Assembly: GCA_036898135.1 (NCBI GenBank)
Contig: CM072512.1
Coordinates: 20,404,458-20,468,457, forward strand
Length of the DNA: 64,000 nt
DNA from: Oncomelania hupensis
Taxonomy: Eukaryota; Mollusca; Gastropoda; Littorinimorpha; Pomatiopsidae
Reading direction: 5' to 3'
The translations under genes were made by a program, and so were the position numbers. The first letter of the stretch is position 1; the number at the start of each line of letters is the position of its first letter. This document shows, one piece after another, positions 22,860 through 34,564 of the stretch. Under the pieces are notes generated by a model, which did no database searches, was not told the origin of the DNA, and was given only the letters and a program-made list of their open reading frames with translations.

Positions 22860-24420
22860 TGCACAATACACACGAACTTGTTTTCACGGCGTTATTTTGA
22901 CTGTGGCCTGACATACGTTGTTTTGACAATGGGTCATATTTCGTCCTCTTTTTTTAAAAGTGCTTTTAAGTCCTCTAACGCTAATCTTAACCATAACCTT
23001 AAACCTTACACTAACACAGCCATAACCCTAACGGATCATTGGTTTGACGTCAAAACAGCGAGGGCTTTCAAGAAACAATTAAAGACACAATTATAGTTTA
23101 AATGGACATCGGTAGAATGGTTGGGGCTAACTTGCCACAAATGCCTCGCCTGCAATCATTTTACGCGTAAACATGTTAACCTATTCTAGACGTTTTTCTG
23201 TAATCCAGGTTTTACAAATGTACATTTTTTTTAGATGTTTTTCTTCTCATCATTGCTTTTATCAGATAAGCTCATTTATTTTGCTCCTTATGAAATATAA
23301 GGATGCACAAACAGAAGCGCAGAGAGGAACTTAATGCTCTTCGTCTCCAGGCTGAGCGAGGGAAAACATTAGCGGTTACGGGAAACTGAAACCCCCAGAG
23401 GGAAGCTATGATACTGTACTGATCGGAACAGACGGTTTTCGTAATAACGGCTGACAGTGCCGTTTTCAAGATTGCGACTTGGTAACTATTTGTTTCCATT
23501 CTGACAGATGTTAAGCACGATGCTTCATCAACAGTTTAGTATTTAATAAGAGTAGAAGAAAACAGCAACAACAGGAGATCGCCAGAACAGTTCCAGTGGC
23601 AAACAGACTCCACTAGAATCTCGGTTGATTCTCAAATCTTTTCCGTGTAGGAAGTTACAACTGGCATTAGCTTGGCATTAGCTTGGCAGTTACAATCTCA
23701 TGTAGGACGTAATTATATTGTATTGTGTCGATGAGGGTGATGTGCTCGGTAGTAGTTGCGGCATTTGCTTTAAGATGGAAGAAGAAATAAATGCATTTAA
23801 ACGTGCTATAGTTGCATGGATACTCTCCGCGTAAAAGAACTTTTTCAGTCAACCAAATGTTAATTAAATGTTAACTTGTAAAATATAAGCTATAGAAGAG
23901 CGATTCATACACCAAACATGAATGTCGATACATATCAGGTCTTGCCACGGACCTAAAACCTCTTCAGGGGGCGTATACATGTTGTTCATCTCTCAAGAAA
24001 AGTGTTCACGTTTTCGTAGCCGGACGAATCTTAAGACTACCAATCTCGCAATGGTCATATTGAAGCTACGCCCCTGAACTTCTTGAGAACAAAGGAACTG
24101 GCTGATTCGGTTTCCTGGAACTGAGCTGATGCGTCAATTTCCTGTCTGCTGACGTGGACAAATTGAAACAAAACATCCTGTCTCTGCGAGCATCTTCACA
24201 CGTGGTCGCGACCCTGGATCCATACAGACTATCACCATCAGGGACAGTGAATTCTAGGGTTCAATATGAAGTTTTGTTTGTCGTCCTATTTAATTCATCA
24301 TATTAACTGTACACATAACTAATAATTGCACACGTACATTTTAATCTAACTACATTAGACTTCTTATATGCAGTGCATAGAATAGAGTCATCCGAACTTG
24401 CTGCGATTAATCTTTAGTAG
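22860..24420. other. No gene seen
   Basis: A degenerate CTAACCCT-like tract lies at about 22978-23035. A weak inverted repeat (TTCAGGGGGCGTA and TACGCCCCTGAA) spans about 23960-24090. The frame at 23272-23499 is not convincing. Confidence 0.4.
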
Positions 24421-24426
24421 TCCTCT

Positions 24427-24556
24427 AAAAAAAAAAAAGGTAAAGGTAGTCCCATAGCCTTGTGGCCGTAGGGGAGCGTGATGTTGGAGATCACACTTAT
24501 CTTGGGCCAGCGTAATGAGGGTGATGCCCAACTCTCTCCCTCGCTGCTTTACCTCT
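24427..24556 (-). repeat. 5'-truncated copy of the 5S-derived SINE (SINE-C)
   Basis: On the minus strand this matches 33763-33877 with only a few differences, from GGTAAAGCAGCGAGGGAGAG through CCCAAGATAAGTGTGATC to GCTATGGGACTACCTTT. The sense strand ends in a run of Ts, as expected for a Pol III terminator. The 5S-like head is missing. Confidence 0.85.
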
Positions 24557-24787
24557 AATTCTAGTCCTCTAATTCTTTTCTTTTCGAGTCCTTTAGCATG
24601 CAGAACAGTGAAATGTCTGGATGAAAATCGTCCGGAAGACACTCTGGTGACAGAGCACACTACAGACATGTTGTTCTCTGTTTTTTCCTGCAGGCAACTC
24701 AGCGGATGCCACTAAGCTAAATTGCAGATGGATCAGCTGCGCTAGCAAGGCACAGCAATTCAGATGTACTAAGGGCAAAGGAGGTTG

Positions 24788-24896
24788 CTCAGTGATTCGG
24801 GACTCAAGCCTTACGTATATATTGTTTGGGCGACGCGGGTTTGTTTCTGACTTCAGCAAAGCTATTTTGTGTATGCTGGATTGATATCAGTGGCTA
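24788..24896 (+). repeat. SINE-A copy (5' and middle part)
   Basis: TTGCTCAGTGATTCGGGACTC is a tRNA-like A-box region. GGGCGACGCGGGTTTGTTTC is a mutated B box, and CTGACTTCAGCAAAGC matches the other copies. It stops before the GCGCTATATAA end. Confidence 0.65.
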
Positions 24897-25373
24897 TGAT
24901 GTTGGGGGGATAGTCTGATCTTGCATGCGCGCGACAAATGAGTCTTCGATTGTTCTGGTTGGTGCAACGATAGTTATTCCTTTTCTTTTTTTTGCTGACT
25001 ATGGCCATGTAATCTGATACTTTGAGGACCTCTTGCCTGGAGAATTAGGCTCTGTGGGGATGATGAATAACTAATTCCAGTCGCCGTCGATCTTGATGAC
25101 ATTGTGTGATGCCAGACTAACACCCACAGAGAGCCTGAGATATATTGCTAGATTTAAAGGTGTTAGTATAGTGCTCCGTTTCTAAATGTTGTAGAAAGTT
25201 GCTAAATTTGTGGTTTGGCCGCTTTTTCCAAGGTTAGATGCCAGGATAGCAACCACATTGCCTGACATGAACTGTTAGATTCCAAGGTGCAAATTGCTCC
25301 ATGTCCAAAGCCGTAAAATGCTCATGTATACACTTATTTGTTTCGCAGTTATATTTAGTGCTGAATTTAACAA

Positions 25374-25395
25374 TACAATACAATACAATACATTA
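25374..25395. repeat. Short (CAATA)n run
   Basis: Four to five CAATA pentamers, the reverse complement of the TATTG arrays elsewhere. Confidence 0.85.
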
Positions 25396-25779
25396 AATAC
25401 AATATACCGTTATTCATCTGAGATTGAATAATTACATTAAGGCGTTCCAAACGAAAATTGTAAAGTATACGTGTATTTGTGATTTGGGCAGTATTTTCCA
25501 TGGTTTGATTCCAGGCTAGCATTCGACTCAACGAGTCAGTGAAATTCGTAATTGCTTATTTGTTCACGGATGTTTTTGCTTTATATGCTCGATACAATTG
25601 TCACTAACTTCTGTCAATAATATTAAAAGCATGAAAAGCTGTTTAATACCAGAAAAACCTACAGTCAGCCCACGGCTTATTTGATGTACATTAAATACAT
25701 TTGTGTGTCATTTGTGTACATAGTTGTAAATAGTCTATTTTTGTCTTTTTTTGTAATTTATGTACATAATTGTAAATAG

Positions 25780-25917
25780 TCTGTACCTTTACTGTCCAGT
25801 CTTTTGGTGTATTGTAGCAAAAGTGATGTTTCATCGAGTGGATGTATTTATATGTAATGACTATGTAAAGCGTGGTGAGTCTGGTCATAGGCTGGAGTAC
25901 CCGCTATATAAAAATCC

Positions 25918-25986
<69 letters not shown>
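25780..25986 (+). repeat. Retroelement 3' tail with (ATT)n array
   Basis: TGTAAAGCGTGGTGAGTCTG, then GCTGGAGTACCCGCTATATAA and AAATCCG, run straight into about 23 ATT units (25917-25986). The AAAGCG...CGCTATATAA layout resembles CR1/L2-type and SINE-B tails. Upstream, TGTACATAGTTGTAAATAGTCT and a variant occur twice. Confidence 0.65.
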
Positions 25987-25988
<2 letters not shown>

Positions 25989-25989
25989 A

Positions 25990-27357
25990 TAACCATTCGA
26001 AATAAATGTATCGATGTAGTTACTAGAGCAAAGAGGTTCTACTGGCCCTATAATGTATTATATGGCTACATTAACTCGGATCAATAGTTATAAACTTCAT
26101 AATTCCAAAATATAGGTATTATTTCCACAGCTTATTAATGTCAACCATGCCTTTCGTGAAAATAATGGAGTAGTCATCTGAAGAATTGTAACATAAGGAC
26201 GCTGAAAACATGAATACGAAAGATGTGTCAGAAATTGGGGAGTCAGTGTGTCAGTCAGTATAATCGGGAAAGTTCATTAACCTTTGATTTAATATTTTAG
26301 TGGCTATTCAACATAAAAAGCGGTGTTTTTTCTGATTTTGAATGACCAGATATTCGGTTTGGATTAATGGCGTGTGGGGGTGGGAGGGAGTGATAGAAGG
26401 TTTGGGTTGCAGGTGGAGGGGGATTGAGAGGAAGGGGGTAGGGAGTTGGGGGACCAGGGGTGTAAGGGCTAATCTTTTCTTATACAAACGTAGGGATGGA
26501 CACAAATGTCAACATTGTCTTGGTAGTCTATGAGCAAGAGGTTCCTAGATGCATGGCAGGCTGCATCGGTCACTGTCACAGACTGCGCCGTTTTCGCGTA
26601 CGAGCAATCCGCGAGAATATTTACCAATTCGATGCCAGGACAGATTGGAAGGGGCACATTTGGGTTGGTAGCCTCGGCACCTAGGCCTGCCTATTCAGAA
26701 TCTCAGAAACCGTTTCATGTACTTTATCTCGTCTTTTAACTCGTATCAGAAGCTGTCAGATTAGATCTCAGTACATTACAATTAAGAGTGGATGTGCATC
26801 GACGAAAATGTCGTTAAGCTATAAGCTTCAAAAGGCACGCGATCACTCTGCCTGTTCGCACTTTGGAATCCTACTTCGCCTAGAGATGGTTTGCACTGAA
26901 ACCCCTACCACATTCACATACACACACATACACGCACGCACACACACATGCACAAACACGCGCTCACACACACACACTCACTTTCTCTCTTTCTCCCCCT
27001 CTCCTTTTCTTCCCTGCACCCACATTCAATCTCGCTAGCTCTCACCGTCACCTTCACCCTCGCACTTCATTTAACTTGTGTGGCTAACACGTTTAATTAC
27101 TGTTTGCCTGTCAACAAAGAATTGGCGAGCTGATGCTGATGCTATCACTCCCGGTTTTTACCTCCCCTCCGTCGGCCCGCAGGCTGTGTTATGTTTTCTT
27201 GTCTGCTTCACGAATCCTTTGCACTGGTCCTGTCCATGCTGTGGCTTGCAAACATTCGTTTGCACAAGTTTAATGAGAGTGGCCAAATGGTTAAAATAGG
27301 TTAATTAACCTTGTTAGTACGTCGGGATTCATTTTTTTAAAATCCCAACATCTTTTA

Positions 27358-27360
<3 letters not shown>
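25990..27360. other. No gene seen; G-rich block inside
   Basis: 26373-26461 is plus-strand G-rich with many GGG runs. The frames at 26469-26739 are open on both strands and unassigned. A CA-rich tract lies near 26910-26985. Confidence 0.4.
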
Positions 27361-27404
<44 letters not shown>

Positions 27405-27577
27405 CACACACACACTCTCTCCCTTTCTTTCTCTCTCACTCTCTCTTCACACACACAGACGCTCACACACACTTACCCACATAAATACTACATGGATAAT
27501 AAATAAATGCTTAATCTAATCTAATCTAATCTAATCTACACTACACTACACTACACTACACTACACTACACTACACC
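27361..27577. repeat. Cluster of (CAA)n, (TAATC)n and (CTACA)n arrays
   Basis: CAA units at about 27361-27402, CA/CT runs after them, TAATC pentamers at about 27514-27537, and CTACA pentamers at about 27536-27576. They lie directly upstream of a SINE-B copy. Confidence 0.95.
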
Positions 27578-27586
27578 AACGGGGTT

Positions 27587-27960
27587 GCCTCTTGGCGCGG
27601 TGGATTAGTCGCCGGTTTCCTATGCCGAAGGTCGCGGGTTCGATTCCCGCAAGGGGCGAACGTATGTGACTTAGGTACGAGACTATTGAGGTCACCGAGG
27701 GTTTTCTCCTGGCTCTCCGGTTTCCTCCTTCTCTTCAATAATGGTACTGGACGCAGTCAATATAAAAATTCAAAAAATTTAAAAAAAATCGATTTTCTTT
27801 CGTCTTCCAATAGCGATCTCCCTGCCTTTACACCACCTGTTCGAGTGATGAATGTGTATTTGTTGTGTTTGTGGATGAGACAGGTGAGCGTGTATGCTGG
27901 TACAGATCGCCGCGCTTTGAGCCTGATTGATTTATGAAGAGGCGCGTATATAGCATCCAG
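27587..27960 (+). repeat. Nearly full-length SINE-B
   Basis: The head has a perfect acceptor pairing (GCCTCTT/AAGGGGC), an A-box region GGCGCGGTGGATTAG and B box GGGTTCGATTCCC. It resembles tRNA-Arg or tRNA-Met, with CCT at the anticodon position. Next comes GAGGTCACCGAGGGTTTTCT and CTCCGGTTTCCTCC, a motif like the conserved Nin-type central SINE domains of animals (from memory, unverified). The body ends GCCGCGCTTTGAGCCTG, then GCGCGTATATAGCATCCAG and an ATT array. The copy at 51034-51403 has the same order and about the same length. Confidence 0.88.
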
Positions 27961-28419
<459 letters not shown>

Positions 28420-28420
<1 letters not shown>

Positions 28421-31135
28421 TACTGCACGTACTCCCCAAAAATGCGAGGGAAGGAAACGGTAGGTTATAAACCACTTGTTTGAACTGATAGCTCTGTAAT
28501 TAGATTGGTAAAACCCAGTGTGTACATCTTCGAGAGGCACTTGAGTTACCTCCCGTCGATTCCCTTACCGGATCTTTCAATTTAGGGCACAGATAATTCT
28601 CTCCCTTGCATTTTTGACGTTCCAGTTCAGCCAGAAGTTATTTTCCGCACACTTCCATGGGAAACGATCCGTAGAGATTCGAAGAAAAAAGAAGTTTGTT
28701 TAGTTGGTTTTTTTTTAATAAGCTTTAAGTCTTCCATTAAGGTCTTAACGGTTAAGTTAAAGGAAAGGAAATTCTTTTTTCAACGTTTATCAAAGGGTAT
28801 CGTGTACAAAGTTATCTTCGGCTTAATCAAAACAGTATCACGTTCAAAGTTAGCTTATCGACTCCTTTCCGCAGCCGGGTTCTTACATTTTGTCATGCAA
28901 GGTTCTCACAAGTTTTTTTTTTTTTTTTTAAACGCCTACATGTTCTTCAGGAATATAAAAAGATTGCCAATTGCCTCTCATTTTAGTGTAATCGAATCAT
29001 GTTCTGAAGTGCTATTTTTGTAAATTGCTGAGGTAAGTCAGTTTAAAGGCAACATAGTTGGAGTAAAGTGGTTATTTAACAGCAACGCACAGAACACTCT
29101 GTACTGCAATAGCATACATTTAAATTCAGTCAGTTTTTGTTCCGCCTGATCACATTGAAGTATTTAAATAAGTCATAGCATATTACCTCATAAGTGCTAT
29201 TTTAAAATAATTTTGTTAGCACCAATTACGTGACTAGAGCAGTTTTTTTTCCTTTTGGCACACATAATGCATGCAACAGAAATATTCCTGAAATAGAAAC
29301 TCATACTTTCTTGTTAATGAAGAAAAGAACGAGCAGAAAGCATTAACTGTTTGTGTGACCTGCTCCGGTAACGAATTAAAAGTGGTTTATTATCAACTTC
29401 AAGAGGGATTATAAAGAGACGCCATGCAAAAGGGAAATCTCGGCAGCAGCGTATGTTTTGTGGATGGGTGAATTCCAGTGCAGATTGCAATGTTCCTCGT
29501 CATACACGTACCACCCACAGACTTCTTCCAGCTTCGCCCATCATACGTTTGGCTAATGATCATTGTGATGGAATCCTGGAGAAGATACGTTTATCTTACA
29601 AGGGGAGTAGATAGATGGAGCGTTAAGCTACCTCTACCAGACGTTCTTTACCAAGATTCCAAAGCGATGTGAGAGACTAAATCACGGTGCTTTGTCCCCA
29701 AAAAAATTATATTTGTTCTCGGGTTTTAAAGTGTCATTGGCTCACTTTAAGAAATGCTTTTTGCTAGTCAAGTGACTAGTTTAATTGGTCTCAAGAGAAG
29801 AAGAGCTAGGGGACACACAAAAATACAAATAGAATGACACCAGTCGTATGTATGTGATTTCAACTTTTATATGTTCAACACAAATTCTAACATGACTTTA
29901 ATAAATGTAATTAATTAATAACTATAACTGTTTGAAGTGCTAAAAAAGGTTTCTTTAGCAGTTCTTCATCATCACTGCTAAGCATTCCTATGTTTGGATG
30001 GTCTAATATAAATATTTTTTGACACCAGTTGCAGTTGAGGACTTAGCTCTCAGTTTCTGTGAGTGCTTGAGCTGGTGGTCACTCTCAGGATGATTGGGCG
30101 AGTCTTGTAGCTACGGGACCGGACGTGGCGAGGTAGATTCTTGATGATCTCCTTTTATTCCACGGGAGCAAGCGTCATGCGTTGACTCCACAAACCGTCC
30201 CAGAGCTGAGCTGGAAAATCCAGAACTCTGGATACAATATTCTATTCAGATATATTGGTATGTGGTGCCCTCTGCAAGGAGTCTATAGCATCAGACACCT
30301 GCCGAGTTTCCCATATGCACACTACTATATCCGAATCTTAAGGCTAAGATATATCGAGCACTATGCACAACATGTCAGAAACAATATTCGGTTTCTGTAA
30401 ATAATATAATACGAACATACTAATACATGGCAATAAATATAATATATAAACATACAAGTTCTAGAAAACTACTAGTGTTAACTTACTTCTAGCCTCTGGG
30501 AATCGTGAAACCGTCTCTAGTCTATCACTCTGTTGTTGATGGCTGAGGATTTTTGTTCACTTCAGTTTGCTACTTGTTGACCCTCTTGGTTTCTAAGCAT
30601 CGCTTGTGACTACCCGGTTGATGTGGGGCGTACAGGGGAATTGCAGGGGTCTCTACGTCATCTCCGACCAATCATCTCATTCTCGCAACTACGTGAATCG
30701 TTTCTCGGACGTCTCTGCTCTCCTGTTCTGCTTCTGGGACACCCTCTGTTACGTCTCAACTTCGTGTCAGAGGAGAATCGCAGGGTAGATCTTAGAGTGG
30801 TATGATTCGCGTGGATACTTAGCGGTCAAAAGACCCCGGTCAGATGTCCCAAGTAGGCTAACTTACATTCTTCCTAGCGAATTCTGCTTGATGGTATCGG
30901 GAGTGAACGTTTCAAGAAGGTTAATTTAGTACTGGCCCACAATCCGTTAGAGAGCTGATAAATTAACGTCAGGTTTTGTTCAATAATATATGTTTATCTC
31001 TAAGCTGAGTTATCACATCTTTGTCGTCAACATTTCTGATAATCATACGAAATACGTTTTTAGAAAATAAGTTCAGTTTTTAGTGCTGACTACATTCACG
31101 ATGCTTGCTTGCCATTTAGGTTTCGATTGTTTGGG
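28420..31135. other. No gene seen
   Basis: AT-rich with long A/T runs. Frames at 29478, 30182 and 30606-30805 have no motif I recognise; the last is GC-richer than its surroundings. Confidence 0.4.
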
Positions 31136-31139
31136 ATTG

Positions 31140-31223
31140 GAGTATGTGTGTGTGTGTGTGTGTGTGCGTGTGTGTGTGAGAGAGAGCCAGACAGACACAT
31201 ACACGCAGATAGACAGACAGACG

Positions 31224-31266
<43 letters not shown>

Positions 31267-31397
31267 AGACAGACAGACACATACAATCGAAATATGCGAA
31301 GGCTGTGTATGTTCGTGCGTGCGTGCATGTGTGTGAATTCATCCGTGTCGCTGTTGAGGTCTAAAAGCAAACTGGGGAAGGAAGGTGGTGTGTGTCT

Positions 31398-31442
<45 letters not shown>
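31140..31442. repeat. (GT)n and two (GA)n arrays
   Basis: GT units at about 31145-31178, GACA units at about 31190-31228, GA at about 31229-31264, and a second GA array at about 31399-31442. Confidence 0.95.
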
Positions 31443-31444
<2 letters not shown>

Positions 31445-31840
31445 GCTAAGCAACAGGAGGAGTGCGTGTTGTGGGTGGCGTGGCGTGCATGTGCGATACA
31501 GGGTTAACTAGTTATAAGGATCGGGCTGGAGTGAGGGAGTGTGAGGGAGTGTGTCATTGTCCCCTATACGCTCTGTGTCCGGGGACGTTAATTTAAATAA
31601 TCGCAAAAAAATCGAGAGAGTGTGCCTGAGAAGGAAGATAACACAAAAAATGGGGAAGGGAAGAGAGATGAAGGAAGGTATATAGTCGAGACAGGGTGGT
31701 TTATTTTGACAGTGCGGTAGCCGAAGAGGGCGACATGCTTCGGGTCATGACAGTGCGTTCAGGTACGGCGCCTTTCACGACGGACATGCTTCATACTGCA
31801 TTCACAGCGAGAACATACATAACACCAGTCATGTTCATAA

Positions 31841-32042
31841 GGCAAAAAAAAATGTCTGTTTACTGTATCCCGACCGACCCTAATTTTGTTGCCCGACCAT
31901 AAACATTCTTTGGGGATCGTCTGGACAAAATTTTTAAAACAAATCGCACCCAAGGTGGGAAAGGTTTTTTTAAAAAAAAGAAGCCGACTTACCGACCGTA
32001 ATTTTTCCCTTATGTTACTGTAAACAGATTTTTTTATTGGCC
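31841..32042. mobile_element. Harbinger-like MITE, about 202 bp
   Basis: The ends are imperfect inverted repeats of about 27 bases: GGCAAAAAAAAATGTCTGTT on the left and, inverted, GGCCAATAAAAAAATCTGTT on the right, each continuing TACNGTA. The element is flanked on both sides by TAA (31838-31840 and 32043-32045). A 3-bp TWA target duplication and GGC/GGG ends are typical of PIF/Harbinger elements (family knowledge). Inner CCGACCGACCCTAATTTT and AATTACGGTCGG also face each other. There is no coding capacity, so transposase would come from elsewhere. Confidence 0.6.
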
Positions 32043-32049
32043 TAACTGT

Positions 32050-33050
32050 ACAGCATCACCTACCAGACTTGAGGACGGTGATTCACATTCTGTTTACTTC
32101 AAAACCTTTAAAACCCAGACACTTTTTTGTGTTCATTAAATTGCATCTGAGTTTACTAATGAGATTACCTGTATGTGCTTTTGATGAAAATAAGCATATG
32201 ATATTGTGCATGCTTTATTGCCAATGTAATCTTTAATTGTTTTTAGACTCGCTGGCGTAAATTAAGCTGGTTTTTCTTTACCACGTTGATTGAAAATTTT
32301 GTTATGTCATTGACTGCCTGGTCGAGGGAGCTTTCGATTTCGTTCTGGAAGTTTTGTTCCTTTTTATTTTACAGCAAACTAAAAACTGGATCACAAATAA
32401 TCTTGTTAGTGTATAAAACATAGTGCAGAATCATGCAATGGCCATCTGCTACAAATAAATTGAGGAGATGTTTGGCCTCGTGGAGGAATGGTTTGGGATC
32501 CTTCTTCCACTGGTTATCGTTTTGTGGGAAGGACAACACCACAATGTCGAGCCATACCGAGTATCAAGAGGCTGCTGAGACTTACACCTAATCCGTAGCC
32601 TTCAGCAGACTCTGATGATCAGCCTGAGTGTCGGCCACTGTGTTGTTGTCGCGCAGTCCCACCATTGGTTTGATCAAGACACGTCCTGCACTGCGGCAGC
32701 TGCTTTTCTTGTCCCCTCCCTATTTCCGCCTGACTAGGGAAATACCCCTTTCTCAATGACTGCCATGACCACCGTGCTACCTCCTTCCTCTCCTTCGTCT
32801 CTATGTGACTACGTTTGCAAGAAATGAGCATGTAAATATTTCTTATGAAAGTTAATATCTTGAGGCGCGTTAAATGACAGTTGGAAACCAGGCAAAGCCA
32901 CAGCATTAAGACCATTAAGCTGTACCGCCTAAGTGATACCAGGGTTTCATGTTTCGAAACAAGGTTGCACTATAAAAAAACAACAACACGTGTTTGTGGG
33001 TTTTTCTCTGCGATATAGATGATTTTTTTCATGTTGAATACGTGTATAAT
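32050..33050. other. No gene seen
   Basis: AT-rich on the left, mixed on the right. No supported frame or repeat family. Confidence 0.4.
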
Positions 33051-33058
33051 GACACATC

Positions 33059-33224
33059 ATGGATTGGTTTCTCGCGTTTTGTTTCAAACGCAAGCCTGGT
33101 ATTTTTGGTCCAGGAATTTTACCAGATGAACCTTACACTTCAAACCAACAAAGTGATTACTTTCATCCAGCTCTGCCGCCTGAAAGCACGTGCAGCGCTC
33201 AAGATCGTTTAAAACGGACTCACG
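33059..33224 (+). CDS. Weak candidate coding exon
   Basis: An ATG at 33059 opens MDWFLAFCFKRKPGIFGPGI and continues through a Pro/Ser-rich, protein-like stretch (LPDEPYTSNQQSDYFHPALP). The frame later enters a CT microsatellite, so only the first 55 or so codons could be real. There is no strong donor site, and codon third positions are not GC-biased. I do not recognise the peptide. It may be chance. Confidence 0.18.
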
Positions 33225-33440
33225 CCTTGCGACACTCCCAACCTTCTTCACTACATCCTTATGTGGACCTTTTGGGTTCCCCCACCCTTTATAGGGTCAC
33301 GACGGACGTGCATACCCACCTTCCCCCCACTCCCACAAACACACACACCACTTCCCCCCACCCCCCACACTCTCTCGCCCTTCTCTCCCACCCTATACCT
33401 TCATCCCAACCAAACCCGAAAATACCCAACCTATTTTTCA

Positions 33441-33446
<6 letters not shown>

Positions 33447-33522
<76 letters not shown>
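33447..33522. repeat. (CT)n microsatellite
   Basis: About 37 CT units after a C-rich pyrimidine tract. Confidence 0.97.
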
Positions 33523-33526
<4 letters not shown>

Positions 33527-33584
33527 TTGTACTTGTACACTTCGTTGTTGAAGTGTCATTATATTATTTGGTATTCATAACCAT

Positions 33585-33884
33585 GAAGGGGTGTCGGATA
33601 GCGCAAGTGGTTGGAGCACTCGCTACTGTGTCGCAAGTTAAGCACCGTCCAGTGCGGTTAGCACTTGGATGGATGACCGCAAAAACGTGAAGCGACAAAC
33701 AACAACGCCCCCAGTGGACTCAACGGTGACTGAGTACCTACTCTCTTAAGGGTGCATGGGGAAGGTAAAGCAGCGAGGGAGAGAGATGGGCATCACCCTC
33801 ATTACGCTGGCCCAAGATAAGTGTGATCTCCAACATCACGCTCCCCTACGGCCACAAGGCTATGGGACCACCTTTTAAAGGTGG
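33585..33884 (+). repeat. 5S rRNA-derived SINE with tRNA-like leader (SINE-C)
   Basis: 33633-33680 reads AAGTTAAGCACCGTCC, GCGGTTAGCACTTGGATGG and ATGACCGC. This is the conserved middle of 5S rRNA, with its internal promoter box A, intermediate element and box C (established knowledge). Upstream, TAGCGCAAGTGGTTGGAGCA looks like a tRNA A box. Downstream come CTGAGTACCTACTCTC, GGGGAAGGTAAAGCAGCG and a conserved end, CCTACGGCCACAAGGCTATG. It closes with CCACCTTTTAAAGGTGG, a T run inside a palindrome. A truncated copy at 24427-24556 shares the 3' half. Confidence 0.85.
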
Positions 33885-34399
33885 CTCATCCGATTTGGAC
33901 AATTGTTTGCTTGACGGTGTTCTACCATTCCTTGTTTTCCTTTTGCTTTGTATTCATAACCCAAAATCATTTGTTTGTCAGACCTGATAGTTCTCCGCGA
34001 AATCGCGAAAATCCGCGAAAACGAAAAGGAAAAAAAAAAGATAGGAAATGCGAAACAATCTGCGGACACTTAAATTTTTTTTTTTTTGGTTGTTCTTTTG
34101 TATCGGAAGACGAAAGTTTCTTTACTCGCTTCCGGTTTTGCTGCGCCATACTTTGTTTTGGAATAGTGGTGCAGCGTTGACAGTTTCTGTGTATATATTT
34201 TCGCCGTTCAAGTTGTGGATTTGTGGACGTCATCAGACTCATTGGACTTCAAAATGTCTGTCACAAGGCGTGAAATAGTCGCACGTTCCGCGGAAACCGC
34301 TCTTAGATCACTATCAGGTCTGTTATTGCTAAAGTTTATTTGTGTACAACTTTGGCAAGAGGAGAGGGAGGCGGAGCATTACTGTAGGTGGCGGCAGGG

Positions 34400-34562
34400 A
34401 TAGCCCCATCTCAGAGCGCACGACTTATGTATACATGTGCGTCTTGGGCGACGTGAGTTCTAATCCTGACTTCAGCAAACTATTGTGTGAATGCTGGATA
34501 TTAATGGCCAGCGCCTTGAGAAGCTCTCTGAGATTGTAAGAGCGCCATATAAGAACAATCTA
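34400..34562 (+). repeat. SINE-A copy, nearly complete
   Basis: GGGCGACGTGAGTTCTAATCC (B-box region), CTGACTTCAGCAAAC, GGCCAGCGCCTTGAGAAGCT and AGAGCGCCATATAAGAAC appear in the same order as in the copy at 4964-5098 on the other strand. Confidence 0.8.
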
Positions 34563-34564
34563 TT

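Noticed and set aside
27587..27660. Functional tRNA gene
   Set aside because: Good acceptor and T arm, but the anticodon arm is irregular, and the same head is joined to the same 300-base body at 51034-51403, so it is a SINE head.
30606..30805. Two overlapping 60-codon frames in a GC-richer patch
   Set aside because: Both frames are equally open and neither has a motif or splice signals.
33633..33680. Functional 5S rRNA gene
   Set aside because: Only the central promoter-containing part is present; the 5' and 3' parts of 5S rRNA are missing.
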